A DNA stretch of 64,000 nucleotides from Cunninghamia lanceolata (Eukaryota > Streptophyta > Pinopsida > Cupressales > Cupressaceae). Of this stretch, positions 44,474 to 55,578 are shown piece by piece. The notes under the pieces are model-generated. The model was not told the DNA's origin, did no database searches, and was given only the letters and a program-made list of their open reading frames with translations. Position numbers and translations under genes: made by a program. Position 1 is the first letter of the stretch; each line of letters opens with the position of its first letter. The stretch spans positions 2,232,001-2,296,000 of the forward strand of contig BSBN01000334.1 of assembly GCA_027924645.1 (NCBI GenBank), in the 5' to 3' direction.

Positions 44474-45560
44474 CTATTGGAGAAAGTTTTCTTTATCCAA
44501 TGGCTTCTTATACAATTTCAAATTGTGTCCATTAGCAATGAGTGAAATTTTGATTGGATCAATTGTTGTAAGTTGGACTGCACCATTGGGAAAAACATCC
44601 TTGATTTTATAAGGACCAAGCCATCTAGTTTGCAATTTTCCTTTACAGTCCTTATATCTAGAATCATAGAGCAGGGCCCAGTCACCTGCTTGAAATTCTT
44701 TGGTTTTAATGTACTGGTAATGCCATTTGACTCTTTGCTTTTAGACTATTTTAGTGTGGTGGACTGCTTCCATCCTTAACTCCTATAAGGCATTAAGCTG
44801 GTGCAACCTTTCTTATTGAGTTGTTGATAGATCTAGCCCAAGTTGAATGCCAGTTCTCAATGTTTTTGTATTCAAACTCAATAGGAAGGATGACCTTTTT
44901 CCATAGACTATTTCATAGCGTGTATACCCTATTGTTGTTTTCTATGTAGTTTTGTGTGTGCAAACTACTTCTAAAAGCCTGGCTACCCAATCCTTTCTAT
45001 GTAATGCAACTATCTTTGTTAATATTGCCTCAATTTCCCTGTTTTAAACCTCAACCTAGCCATTTGATTGTGGATGATAGGGAGTGGACTTCTTATGTCT
45101 GATTTCATATTCTTGAATGAGACTAGCAATCAAGGTTGATGTGAACTATGGTCCCTGATATGTAACTATTTCATTTGGCACTCCATATCTTGTAAATATT
45201 TCCTCATATGGGAATGTGGCAACCTTACTATCTAAGGAAACCTTTAGATATTTCACCTCCACCCACTTTGTTAGGTAATCAGTGCAGACTAGTATATACT
45301 CTTTATTATTAGAGGGAGGATCAATGGGCCCAATAAAATCAATGCCCCATTTGTCAGACGGTGTTACCACCAATTGTGGTTGAAGGGGCATCTCTTCACT
45401 TCTTGTGGGTCTTCCCATCCTTTGACAATGATCACATCTCCCTATATAGAGAGTTGTATCTTTGTGCAGGGTTGGCTAGTAGTATGCAGTAGTTAAGACC
45501 TTGACTATTGTTCTCTTTGCTGCAAAGTTCCCCCCACAAGGTTCATCATGACATGCCTTG
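44474..45560 (-). pseudogene. Ty3/gypsy integrase of element U
   Basis: One frame from about 45560 to the TAG at 44476-44474. The zinc region reads CHDEPCGGNFAAKRTIV and CDHCQRMGRP. The core has WGIDFIGP, LVCTDYLTKWVEV (first catalytic Asp), then VTYQGP where the second catalytic Asp is Tyr. STPYHPQSNG-TAG-VEV has a stop at the conserved Gln, with the Glu kept. The C-terminal GPY block is RWLGPYKIKDVF. Stops are mostly TAG, including one for Trp (YY-TAG-PTLH) and one for Gln (YQGP-TAG-FTS). Closest in the window is the E1 fragment at 2015-2827. Confidence 0.9.
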
Positions 45561-46103
45561 AGGATGTCATATACTTCATCTTCTCTAATACATATACACA
45601 TGACATGATCATGTCCTATGTAAAAGAGGTAGCCAACTACCAAGGAATAGGTAAAACTGCATTTAACCAGGTGGCACCTCTCTCTTAGTGAAAGATGTGA
45701 AGGTGTTTTTCCTGCAACCAGATAATTAAATATATCTACATACCAAGGAGTTTGTATAGTTAATGCAAATAAGTGTTCATCAAGAAATGAGTCATCAATA
45801 ACTGGATCTTCATTATAAGTAGGTAGCCTTGAGAGGAAATCAACAACATTGGCCTTTCTAGGCTTGTCTACAATAGTGATGTCAAATTCCAAAAGTAGCA
45901 ACAACCATCTAACAAATCTGCCACTTATCACTGGTTTGTTCATCAGATACCTTATGGATGCATGGTTAGTATGAACAAAAATAGAATACCTAATGATATA
46001 GTGTCTAAACTTATTGAATGCATAGATAACAATTAACATTACCTTCTCTATAATAGTATAGTGAGTTCATCACCTTGTAGATTCTTACTGATGTAGTAAA
46101 TGG
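45561..46103 (-). pseudogene. RNase H end and tether of element U
   Basis: The open frame from 46039 downward reads YAFNKFRHYIIRYSIFVHTN, LMNKPVISGRFVRWLLLLLE and KPRKANVVDFLSRLP, the C-terminal half of the gypsy RNase H. It is followed by the linker to integrase in the same frame. The 5' part, including RT, is cut off by V at 46104. Confidence 0.85.
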
Positions 46104-47613
46104 TGTTGAACACATCTGAAGACTGAGAGGGGGGATGAATTAGTCTATACAAAATTTAACTACATTTTAGATTAATATCAAAATACTTGAAGAACTGAAA
46201 GTAAAGCATGCATCATATCAAATAACATAATGACACTAGGATTTTTACGTGGAAAACCCAAAATGGGAAAAACTAGGTGAGTGTTAGCTCACAATATATA
46301 ATGCTCACTGTTATAAAGCTTTACAACTTTGTTTTAGGGCTATAACCCAGGGAAGCTACTACTCCCTAGATACAGTTTTTAGGGTCACTCCCAAGGAAGC
46401 TACAACTCCCTACAGACTCAATGTCTGATGTAAGAATTATAGATATAACAATTGCATGAACTGATGTATGGAAAACATCTGACTTATGTTGATATTGTAG
46501 TCCTCTTTTCTTGCTCAACTTATGCCATAAAACTGACTTCACACACTTCATCCTTTACACACTAATATGTCACCCTCATCACTTGCACAAATGACTTAGA
46601 TCTCCTATAAATAGACTCCATAACACTTCAAAACATTGATTAGGTCGACATCATAAACACCTTTAGATGAAACGTGTAATTATTCAAGGGTTAGCTTCAA
46701 CACATGCAATATGTCAAGGAAACAAGTTGTGGACCCCAACATCTCATGATAGAATTCAAAGAAAATCACTACACACCTTTCAATGTTAAAGCAATTGATC
46801 AAGATCCACTGCACATGACAAAAACTAGATTGTCAGCTCAAACTATACAAACAATACTACCTGTTTATCTTCACATCACCAAGGAGAAGCCAAAAACATC
46901 ATGTGAACCAAGATTTAAACAATGTACCTTCTTAACACCATCCATATACCTTTCTACTGAAGTGTTAGAACATTCTATACATCCGCAAAAGAAAAAACAT
47001 GTTGCACTACTGAAAACAGAGCATTCTAGACTAACTGTGATATTCTACAACTCAGGATATTGTATTGCGGTACACCAAAATGTCTAAAACACATATGGAA
47101 GTACCTACACACCATTCAAAACATATCCCCAAATCTATGCAGCTATATTCATCACTTTGGTAGAATGTGGAGCAAGATACATTCTCTTTTATGACTGTTT
47201 AAGCACTGGGGCCTTGTTTTCCAACCTGCTAAACCAAAGATATTCTTTTGCAAGCCCAAATGATGTGGAATTTGAAACATGTATGCACAATACCATTATC
47301 TTCATGTCCTCAATTCTACAAGGTCATATCTTCAATAGTGGTAAAGTGTGGAGTAGAATTATGATCTGGAGTGACCAAAAACCTCTTATAAAAATACAAT
47401 AAGTATGTCTTCTGAAGTATACCAAATCATGTCCCAATGACTTGAGAGTCCAAAGGAGAGCATATGTAATAGTCTTCTTCACTAACATCTATACAATACT
47501 TGTTTAGTAACATGTATATAATATTTGTGTCTAAGGCAATACTTCTTCTTGTGCATGACATCCATACAATAAACATAGTCGATATCAATGACAACCAAAT
47601 GCATTCTCGAACA
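46104..47613 (-). repeat. 3' LTR of copia element V, main part
   Basis: The plus strand starts TGTTGAACACATC and carries GAGGGGGGATGAATTAG, the complement of the CCCCCCTC block found at copia LTR 3' ends in C1. Near 47575-47605 ATATCAATGACAACCAAATGCA matches the LTR start words of V. The LTR is cut by W at 47614 and continues at 60372-60406, so the full LTR is about 1.55 kb. The ORFs at 46704 and 47157 lie inside it and are not genes. Confidence 0.75.
47609..47613. repeat. Target-site duplication of W, left
   Basis: GAACA; the right copy is GAACC (60372-60376), one mismatch. Confidence 0.65.
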
Positions 47614-50579
47614 TGTTGGAGTTTTTCCCAAACTAGATGCTTCCCAGTTATCCCTACAAAGTAGCCATCATTGATCAATAGGATTTTCAAGCCAGGGGCC
47701 AACAGTATAGGAGATAGACTCTATAAATATCTCCTCTTCTTCTTTAGGCTCTGCAGAACCAAGGAGGGTATTCCCTATTCAACATCTGTAAAATATGCAT
47801 GTGAACTTACTAGGATGTTGACACAAAGAAGATAAATCCTCTCTTATGCAGACCAAAACTGTAAAATAAGTGCAAAGGGGCTAGCTTTGGGCTTATGCTC
47901 AGTTGTGTGATAGAGGATTTTGGTCCTAAAACTACTTCTAATGTCCTAAAGGTTTATATTTGAAGTTTGAATTTGTATATTTGTGTTTGGATGTAAGACA
48001 AGGGGTTTTGGATCATAATAGCTATACAAGACCCGACTAGTGCCTATCTCAGGGCTCGAAGTCAATAGACATACACATGTAAGTGATTACCATAGACCTG
48101 AATCAATAACTAGGTTTCAAGGGGATATTTTTTAGCGTCTGCCTTATAGATACTTCCCAAGACTGAGTATTTAGTCATTCATACTTGATAATATCCCTGT
48201 TGCAACATACCTTTCCCAATGCTTAACCTAAAACATTTAATTTGTTCCTTGAACAAAGGTAAGAGATTAGACATTCAACATAGAAAATCCATGTTCCTAA
48301 ATCCCAAATAACCCTTAGCTATTTAGATTCAAAAGAAAAGATGCCCACAACTTGGAGACAAACAACTAAACACATGCAATGATGTATTTTTCATATAAGA
48401 ACATGAAACTAGCAAATCTATGCATAAAACATTCAACATATGATTCATAAACTCACAAGATACCCAAAACAGAGCCACCAACAAAGCTGTATCTTATTAC
48501 TCTACCAAAATTGGTCTAGTCTTCAACCACACAAAATGAGTGACACAGTTCTGATATAAACCAAAAATGTGTACTCAGCAATCAAGGTACATGTCATTTC
48601 AAAATTCTACCAGATACAACATACCATCAGAATGGCACCTAAAAAATTCAATGCTCCAAGTAGAAAAGGAAGGAAAAGCAGGTGAAATCAGGAGATGTGC
48701 CACCGTTTGAAGATTTTCCTCATGAAGAAAGTAGCTAGCCTATCAATCAAGACCCATACACCTATAAATTTGCCATTAATGACCAACCTACCCACTTCTG
48801 GATGTAGCAACGGTTCACGTGTTTTTGAAGATTTTTCCCACCTAGAGAAGATGCAGCGAACACACAGAAATTCCTTCCTTCCTCAGGCATTCAAAATAGG
48901 GCCATTGATTTCCTTCTTCCTGCTAAGATCAATGGCCTCAAATCATGCTGACAAGTCGCTGACCAATTAAAACATGCCACGTAGGCATCCTTTCTCTCAT
49001 TTGACTTTTCATAGCACAAACATATGCTTTACCTTTTTCACCCATTGTACATTTAAATCCTTGTATATGTAGATACATATACATACAACCCCCTTGGACA
49101 CGTGGCAGCCTACCATTGGATCACCATTGTTATGTATTTGCATCTTCATCGGTCATCAGAAAGGCCCTAGACTTGGCCACCGATAAGCAAAGTCTCACCG
49201 ATGAGCCATTGTATCCACTTTTGCATCTTGCATTTGTATATACAATTGCATATAAAAATAATCACAATGTATACAAGTGGCAGACCCCAAATTTTCATGA
49301 AACAAATTGCAATCACGCCATTGGATCCAGTTTGTATCTTTATTCTTTGTATATCAGCCTTGTATATCACATATACAATGTGAAATATACAACCCATGGA
49401 ACATACAACCGCACGGGCCCCATCATGCTTTTGAAACTCTGACTTTGATCGTACCCGCCTTGTATGTTTCTTTGTATCTATTGCTTGTATGTTCGATTGT
49501 ATATTGGGAACATACAATCCCAATATACAATGGTGGACTTCACCCATTTCACAAATGCAGTTAACTTACCTGTCGCGTTCGCTTTTACACCTACCTGCTT
49601 GTATATTTCACCTTGTATATGCCCGTTGTATATCAGAGATACATACAATGCATACATACAAAGAAATCACTTCAACTTTTCAACTTTGGCATTGTATCTC
49701 TATCGGCCAGGTCTGATTTAGTAACTTTTGAAATTTGGGAGTTGTATGTTTTGCATTGTATATCAAACTATATCTATCACATACATACATCCCGCCTGCT
49801 GAAAACCTATGGACCCGACCACCATTTTAACCTGATTGGAACCCTTTTGATGTCCAACACTTGTATATACCTTGTCATATATCAAACATACATGCAAAAT
49901 ATACAATTGGTGGACCCCACCCTTGGTTCTTGCCTTGCATGTGTCTTTTGTATCTCATCGACCATCAAAGGGAGCATGGTCAGAGCCGCCGACGGTCATT
50001 GTCACACCGAAGGCTATCCTTGTATATCTCATTGGCCATCGAAGGTACCCTTACCTTGGCTGCCGATAGGCAAGGTCTCAGTGATATGACTTTTGTTTCC
50101 TCCCTTTGTATGTTTCGTTGTATCAACCCGTTGTATATCAACATACAACGACAATATGCATGCAACCTTTACATACCAGCACAAAATATTCTAGGAATCT
50201 GTGATGGAATCTACCTTTTTCACACTTGGAATTCTATCTGCATGACATATACAAACCTGATATGCGTACAAAGATACATACAACTATTTTCACCACTGCA
50301 TAAAGGGTTTTCTTTGGACTTAGTATTTTTTCAATCTTTTTAGCACGATGAGAGAAAGCGGTAATGCAATACAAAGGGACTGGTCAACCTATAAGTGCTA
50401 AGGCATGAAAATGCAACTTAAGTGATTGATGACCTGCTACAAGAGGTCAACAATGAATCAAAAGATACAATGCAGGATTTCAAGGGAAAACAAAACCTAA
50501 GGGATAAAGAGTTTGAGGGAAATAAAAATACAATCTTCTAGACTCGACTCAAAACCCTAACCCTAGGTAGGCACCACTA
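47614..50579 (-). repeat. 3' LTR of W
   Basis: On the plus strand it starts TGTTGGAGTTTTTCCC and ends GGCACCACTA, with the final CA mutated to TA. It is closely similar to 57400-60371. The part 49060-50300 is filled with TTGTATAT and ATACATACAA words. A 57 bp block at about 49149-49206 recurs at about 50031-50093. The many ORFs in 48695-50343 are chance frames in the LTR. Confidence 0.95.
49060..50300. repeat. Dense TTGTATAT/ATACATACAA motif field in the W LTR
   Basis: By eye more than forty TGTAT or ATACA cores lie in about 1.2 kb, in both orientations, often as TTGTATATC or ACATACAAC. The other LTR has the same field at about 58850-60080. Spacing is irregular. Several are paired as inverted motifs, for example GTTGTATATCAACATACAAC near 50130-50150. 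Confidence 0.8.
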
Positions 50580-50803
50580 GTGGCTCTAACTAGGGATGTA
50601 CAGGTGCAAGGCTGCAGCAAGAACCATATCACTCTGGGACAGACCAGGCAAAATGCAAAATGTAAAACACCACCGACTATACAAAGTATGTACAGACTAT
50701 TCACACCTAATTTACAATGTGCACACAAGATATTCATTCATGAGAAGTAAGGTTTAAGGAATTGACTATGCACAGGTAATTCCAGTAGTTCACCATTTAG
50801 GGC
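50580..50803 (-). other. 3' non-coding end of W
   Basis: A short region between the integrase frame and the 3' LTR. No clear polypurine tract is visible beside the LTR, so it has mutated or the LTR edge is slightly off. Confidence 0.5.
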
Positions 50804-51910
50804 CTAGAGAAAGTAGGAATCTTCTCCACGAGTATTGTTGATTTGATATGCGCCCATACATAAGGGCTCAAATTTACCATGCTTGCCCTTATCCTGACTC
50901 TTTGCATTCCAAACAAGGACCAAGTCACTTATCTGAAACTTCCTTTCTATAGCGCTTTTATCAAACAAATATTTCACCTTCTGTTGTTTCTTGATATTAG
51001 TCTTCTGTGCTTCTCTTTTGATTTCATCTAATGCAACTAGTTGATTTATCCTTTCATTCATTGAGTCCTCAATCTCTTTATCATTCTTTTGTATGAATCT
51101 ATAAACTGGCAAGAGATTATTCATAGGTAACTTAGCTGGTGCGCCATACACTAGCTCAAAAGGTGACCTTCCAATTGCTTTCTTTACTGTTATCTGGTCA
51201 GCCCATAGTGCCATTTTTAACTTTGAATCCCATGCCCTTTTGTTCTTGTCTACCATCCTCTTGATGATTTTCATAAGGTTTCTGTTACTTGATTCTACTT
51301 GACCATTTCCTTGTGGATGATATGGTGATGCATATGACAAATTAATCCCATAGTTGTTGCAAAAATCAACAAACTCACTAGATCTGAAGCACATGGCATT
51401 GTCTGTGATCACTTTGACTAGCACTCCAAATCTGATAATAATGTGTTCCAAAATGAAATCCATCACCACCCTACTTGTAGCTTTCTTAGTTGGAATAGCT
51501 TCAATCCACTTAGTAAAATAGTCAATAGCAACCAAAATCCAACTATGTCCTCCACTTGATCCTTATGAAATTTTCCCTATAAAATGAATTCCCCATTGCT
51601 GAAATGGAGCCTCCATAGTTATAGTTCTAAGGGATAATGCACCTTCATACTTAAGTTTTCTTGAGAACCTTTGATAGGGATCACATTTTCTTACCATCCT
51701 TTGTGCATCTGAGAAAAGGGTCGGCCACCAATAGCCAACTCTAAGAATTTTGTGAGCTGTTGTCTTGGCAGTGTAGTGTCCACCGCACATTCCTTTGTGC
51801 ATGTCATTAAAAATATTAGTAGCTTGATTTTCATCCACACACATAAGTAGTACACCATCAAGATTCCTCCAATATAATTCTCCTTAGATAATGATGTATT
51901 TGATAGCATG
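50804..51910 (-). pseudogene. W integrase
   Basis: Zinc region: HKGMCGGHYTAKTTAHKIL and KCDPYQRF, where the second Cys of the CxxC pair is Tyr. Core: LVAIDYFTKWIEA, VITDNAMCFRS and SPYHPQGNGQVESSNR, so all three catalytic residues D-D-E are kept. The block RSPFELVYGAPAKLP follows, and a C-terminal MGAYQINN replaces the usual GPY motif. Internal stops are at the TAA before GSSGGHS (about 51565) and at 50804 (TAG). It would insert the cDNA copy in the nucleus. Confidence 0.95.
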
Positions 51911-52049
51911 TAACTTTAAGGTCCTTTTTTGACTATCACTGAGATGGGAAGGACAATTTAAATTTTGTAAATAATACACAATATCCTTGTACCATTTAGA
52001 TTCTAACATGTTAACAACTTCATCCTGAATAACTTTTACCTGGCATGCT

Positions 52050-52600
52050 TCCAAATTTGATTGTGCCATCATCTTAGCCAAGCCCTGTCCCCTTACCAAT
52101 TTTGGAATTTGTATCTCAATGTTGAACTCTTGTAACTTGTTAATCCACTTTCATCTTCTTCCTGTCACTTCCTGCTGAGTGAAAATGTCCTTAACTATTG
52201 CATGGGGCACATATGAAACTATCTGAGATCCTACTAAGTATGGCCTGAAACTTTTGATTGCCTTAACCAATGCATATGCCTGCTTTTCCATGATATCATA
52301 TTTTAATTCAACTACCTACAATGACATGCTAAGCAAAGCAATAGGTTGCTCAAAACCATCTTCATTTTTCTGTAATAAACATGCAGCAATAGTGTGAAAA
52401 GAGGCAAATGAGAACAACTAAAGTGGCTTAGAAAAATCAAGAGATCTCAACACAGGAGCCACCTTTATAGCCTCCTTGATGTTCTGAAATGATCTAGTTT
52501 CTTCACTTTCCCATTTGATAGTTTCACCCTTCTTCAATATTTTAGAAATATCCTTTGTAATCTCTGTAAAGTTGGGAATGAATCTTCTAACAAAGTTAAT
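52050..52600 (-). pseudogene. W second RNase H (gypsy type, degenerate)
   Basis: This is the RNase H normally attached to gypsy RT. Readable blocks are SFASFHTIAACLLQKN, QPIALLSMSL, YDIMEKQAYALVKAIKSFR, VSYVPHAIVKDIF and KLVRGQGLAKMMAQS. The Glu in the MEKQAYAL block is present. The first Asp position reads SFAS and the third reads YVPH, so at least two catalytic Asp are absent. Similar decay of this domain is known in Tat-lineage elements that gained a second RNase H. Three or four stops (TAG, TGA) interrupt it. Confidence 0.8.
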
Positions 52601-53760
52601 CTACCCAAAGAAAGACTGAATGCCTTTCACCATCTTAGGAATTTGAATTCTGTCAATTGCAGCAACCCTTTCAGGATCAATCCTGACTCCATCCTTGGAA
52701 ACAATGTGTCCCAATAGTTTTCCTTCTATTACCCCAAAAGTACATTTCTTTGGGTTAAGTGAAATGCCATATTCCAATGCCCTAATAAAAATTTGTTCTA
52801 GATGCATGCAATGTTGCTCCTCCTTTTTTGAATATGCAGTTAAATCATCCTGATATACAAACAAAATTGAGTCAATCAATCATGTAAAAGCAACATCCAT
52901 AGCCCTCTGAAATGTAGGACCTACATTTGTTAGTCCAAATGGCATTCTTACATATACATAAGTCCCCCATGGAGTGGTGAAGGCAGTCTTGTATTGTTCA
53001 GATTCTTTCACCTTCACCTGATTGTATCCTGAAAATCCATCCATCATGGATAAAAGCTCACAACTAGTTACCCTCTGCAACATAGCCCCCATGTTAGGCA
53101 GTGGATAATTATCCTTTAAAGAAGATATATTCAAGTTTCTGAAGTCCACACAAAGTCTTATATCACCATTTTTCTTTCTAACTGGGAGAAGATTAGACAC
53201 CCAAGTTGAGTGTCTGATAGGCACAATTATTCTAGCCTCCCTAAGATTTACAAGTTCTTCCTACATTTTTGGAGCCAAAGTTGGGTTGATAGGTCTTTGT
53301 TTCTGTTTGAACGGCCTAGCTCCAGGCTTCAAAGGAATCTCATGCTGGAATAAGTCTTCTCTATAAGCTTTTAGGTCCTCATATGACCATGCAAAGACAT
53401 GCTTATACTTTTTCAATAATGCAATCAACATACTTCTAATGTGTGGCTTGAGTTGTTTGCCAATATATACCCTTTTGGGGACATGGCATGTCCCCAAGTT
53501 TATCTCCTCCAAGTCATCCTTGTTTGTAGGAGATGCCTTTGTAACAAACTGGTCTCTATTGTCAAATGCCCTTTCTAAAGCAACTAGCCCTCTGGGGATC
53601 TTATTTGTTTTAAGTTGAATTACTTCTTTCCCCAAAAGAGTTTCTTTTCCATTCACAACTTCTACAAAGTTTTGAAAATCAATCTCCTGGTTCTCATAAA
53701 AATCTATGTAGTGTAGAAACCTCAACAAATCTCTATCATCATCAAACACCTTCCAACTAC
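52601..53760 (-). pseudogene. W reverse transcriptase with N-terminal linker
   Basis: The linker reads VYIGKQLKPHIRSMLIALL and KHVFAWSYEDLKAYREDLF, the usual lead-in to gypsy RT. RT motifs: WVSNLLPVRKKNGDIRLCVD, RNLNISSLKDNYPLPNM, MMDGFSGYNQVKV, YVRMPFGLTNVGPTFQRAMD, the catalytic FVYQDDLTAYS (YxDD intact), NPKKCTFGV and GHIVSKDGVRIDPERV. Stops: TAG after LAPKM (53261), TGA after DVAFT (52880), TAG after QSFFG (52601), where relatives have Gln. Confidence 0.95.
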
Positions 53761-54403
53761 ATATATTATCTGGTACTGTAGGTCTCATTTTAACTTCAAC
53801 ATTTGTAACATCAGACAGAGTGACATCATCCAGCCTTATGGCCACATTAGCTAAAAAGTCTGCCATGACATTCTTTGATATTTCAACCCAATTTATTGAA
53901 AAAGCATCAAATAATTCAATTGTATCCCATACAATATGCTTATACTATTTTAACCTTTTATTTTTTGAAGCATATTTATCTCTCACCTGGGAGATAATTA
54001 ATTCTGAATCTCCAAACACTTTTAGCATCTTAATCCCATGCTTCAAAGCAACATTTAAGCCTAGTAGCAGAGCTTCATATTTTGAAATATTATTTGTGCA
54101 GGCAAACTTTAACATGAAAGAGAATTTCAGAAGCTTATCTATTGGAGACAAAAACACAACTCCAGCACCAGAACCCTCCTTTGAACAAGCTCCATCAAAA
54201 TACATAGTCCAGAGACCTTGTTGGTCAAGTTCTTGAATGTAAAAATCTCTCCCTTCGCTTCTTTGATCAGCTGAGACAATTCTGAAATTCTCACAGTCAA
54301 TATCCACAAAATAGATATGCTCTTTTGAATCTTGATTTTCAACTATTTCTGGTGACCTCTCTTCTTTGACTAGTTTGACATCTCTACCATTCATTGGGAT
54401 CAT
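53761..54403 (-). pseudogene. W first RNase H domain, upstream of RT
   Basis: Residues from about 54240 read WTMYFDGACSKEGSGAGVVF, then NNISKYEALLLGLNVAL, LKVFGDSELIISQV and NVMADFLANVA. These carry the D, E, D and D of the RNase H active site. The style (FDGA, KYEALLLGL, GDSELI) is that of the second, archaeal-type RNase H of Tat elements. That domain is usually found after the RT-linked RNase H; here it lies between protease and RT. It is in frame with both. One TAG at 53945 splits it between the third and fourth active-site positions. Confidence 0.9.
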
Positions 54404-54421
54404 GGCATATGATAAATCTAA

Positions 54422-54720
54422 CTACATACTTCCTCCAATCAATTTTGCCCATCTTCTTGACAACATCATACCATATTGTGGCTTTATGTCAACTATTGTT
54501 ATGGTCATTCTGTAAGTCTTTTCTGGATATGCTACTAGCATAAAATCCACATCCTTCATAATTCCTATAAATGGTACCTCCCTAGCATCCATTGCATAGC
54601 ATTTTCCACATGCCTTATCTATTTTCAATCCAGCTTGTTGCATGATAGCCAAAGGCATAATATTTGTTGATGCTCCTAAATCTAGCATACAATTCTTGAT
54701 TACTTTTCCATTGATGACAA
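54422..54720 (-). pseudogene. W aspartic protease
   Basis: CMLDLGASTNIMPLAIMQQ holds the active-site Asp; the usual DSGA/DTGS reads DLGA, a common variant in gypsy elements. It is followed by YAMDAREVPFIGIMKDVDFM and PQYGMMLSRRWAKLIGG. The frame continues into the RNase H after one TAG at 54422. The enzyme would cleave the Gag-Pol polyprotein. Confidence 0.85.
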
Positions 54721-55578
54721 GGGAGACATAAAATGGTTCAACCTATGAAGAGCATTTTGTCATTGTCATCCCCAGATAGACTTTAGGAACCTCATCCTCA
54801 TCAATACACAAGGCTTGTTTCTTACCCTAAGTCTCAACATTCTGCTCAGCTTGACAAGCTACTCCTGAAATTAGAGACAATGCTTTATTCCTGAATTCTT
54901 CGACTTTCATCATCTCCATCAATGGAACAGGGACCTTTATTTGGGATAAAACCTGAGTTATGTCAAAGGGAGCATAATTTTGTATAACAATTGTAGCTTG
55001 AGCTGTGGTTTTATTCTTATCCTAAGCTGATCCAGCCCTAATTTTAATGGCCTTTTGACTCTCATCCATGACCTGAGAATTCTTATTTTGATCCTCATTT
55101 TGGGGAACTGCATTTTATGGTCCTTGAGAATCATGACCTAGTTTTTGCTTAGAATTTTTCTTATTATTATTCCATCGTGTCTTATGTGGTTTAGCCCCTT
55201 TATGATTATGCATTGGTTGGTTCACAAAGGTGTCCTCTAGTTGACGTGGATCACCAACCTGAGCCTTACCTCTAAGGTTATAGTTGCTCTTGACCTGAGC
55301 AACTGCTGCAGCTGTGAGAGCTCTAATTTCTTCATCAAAAGGCCTTCTCAAGTTATTCAAAAAGATACATGAGTCTTGAGCATAAGCATAGTTATCTTCA
55401 TCATCCTCATCATAGGAAATCTACTGGTAGACCTGAGTCCCATAATTTGTGCTTTCATCAGCATCATAAGAAGAATACTCCCTATTTGTGAACAACATAT
55501 TGACAATATCATCCTCCATACAATGTGGCTTATTGCATTCATCATAGGCAACAACATTATTATACAAAGATTAAGCAA
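54721..55578 (-). pseudogene. W gag-pol linker
   Basis: The open stretch 55360-55115 (EEIRALTAAAVAQVKSNYNL) and the following SQIKVPVPLMEMMKVEEF are in the pol frame. The pattern is typical of the region before protease in Tat-like elements. Several stops interrupt it. The gag capsid frame differs by one, so a frameshift lies near 55579. Confidence 0.65.

Larger units (their letters stand above)
13271..46103 (-). mobile_element. Element U: old Ty3/gypsy element split by Y and Z
   Basis: On the minus strand its pieces are: RNase H (46103-45561), integrase (45560-44474), spacer (44473-44193 plus 30491-29679) and accessory ORF (29678-28867 plus 15217-13271). The Z duplication GGTCC at 30487-30491 and 44188-44192 shows that these two ends were once adjacent. 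The reading across Y is in the same frame. The 5' part (gag, protease, RT) is lost beyond the V insertion at 46104, and the 3' LTR is missing. Confidence 0.7.

Noticed and set aside
42669..44612. ORFs in the Z LTR and the U spacer as small genes
   Set aside because: They are short, lie in repeats, and are not kept in the paired LTR copy.
48695..50343. Cluster of ORFs up to 160 codons as possible genes
   Set aside because: They lie wholly inside the W LTR, overlap in several frames, are rich in residues coded by the TTGTATAT motif, and recur in broken form in the other LTR.
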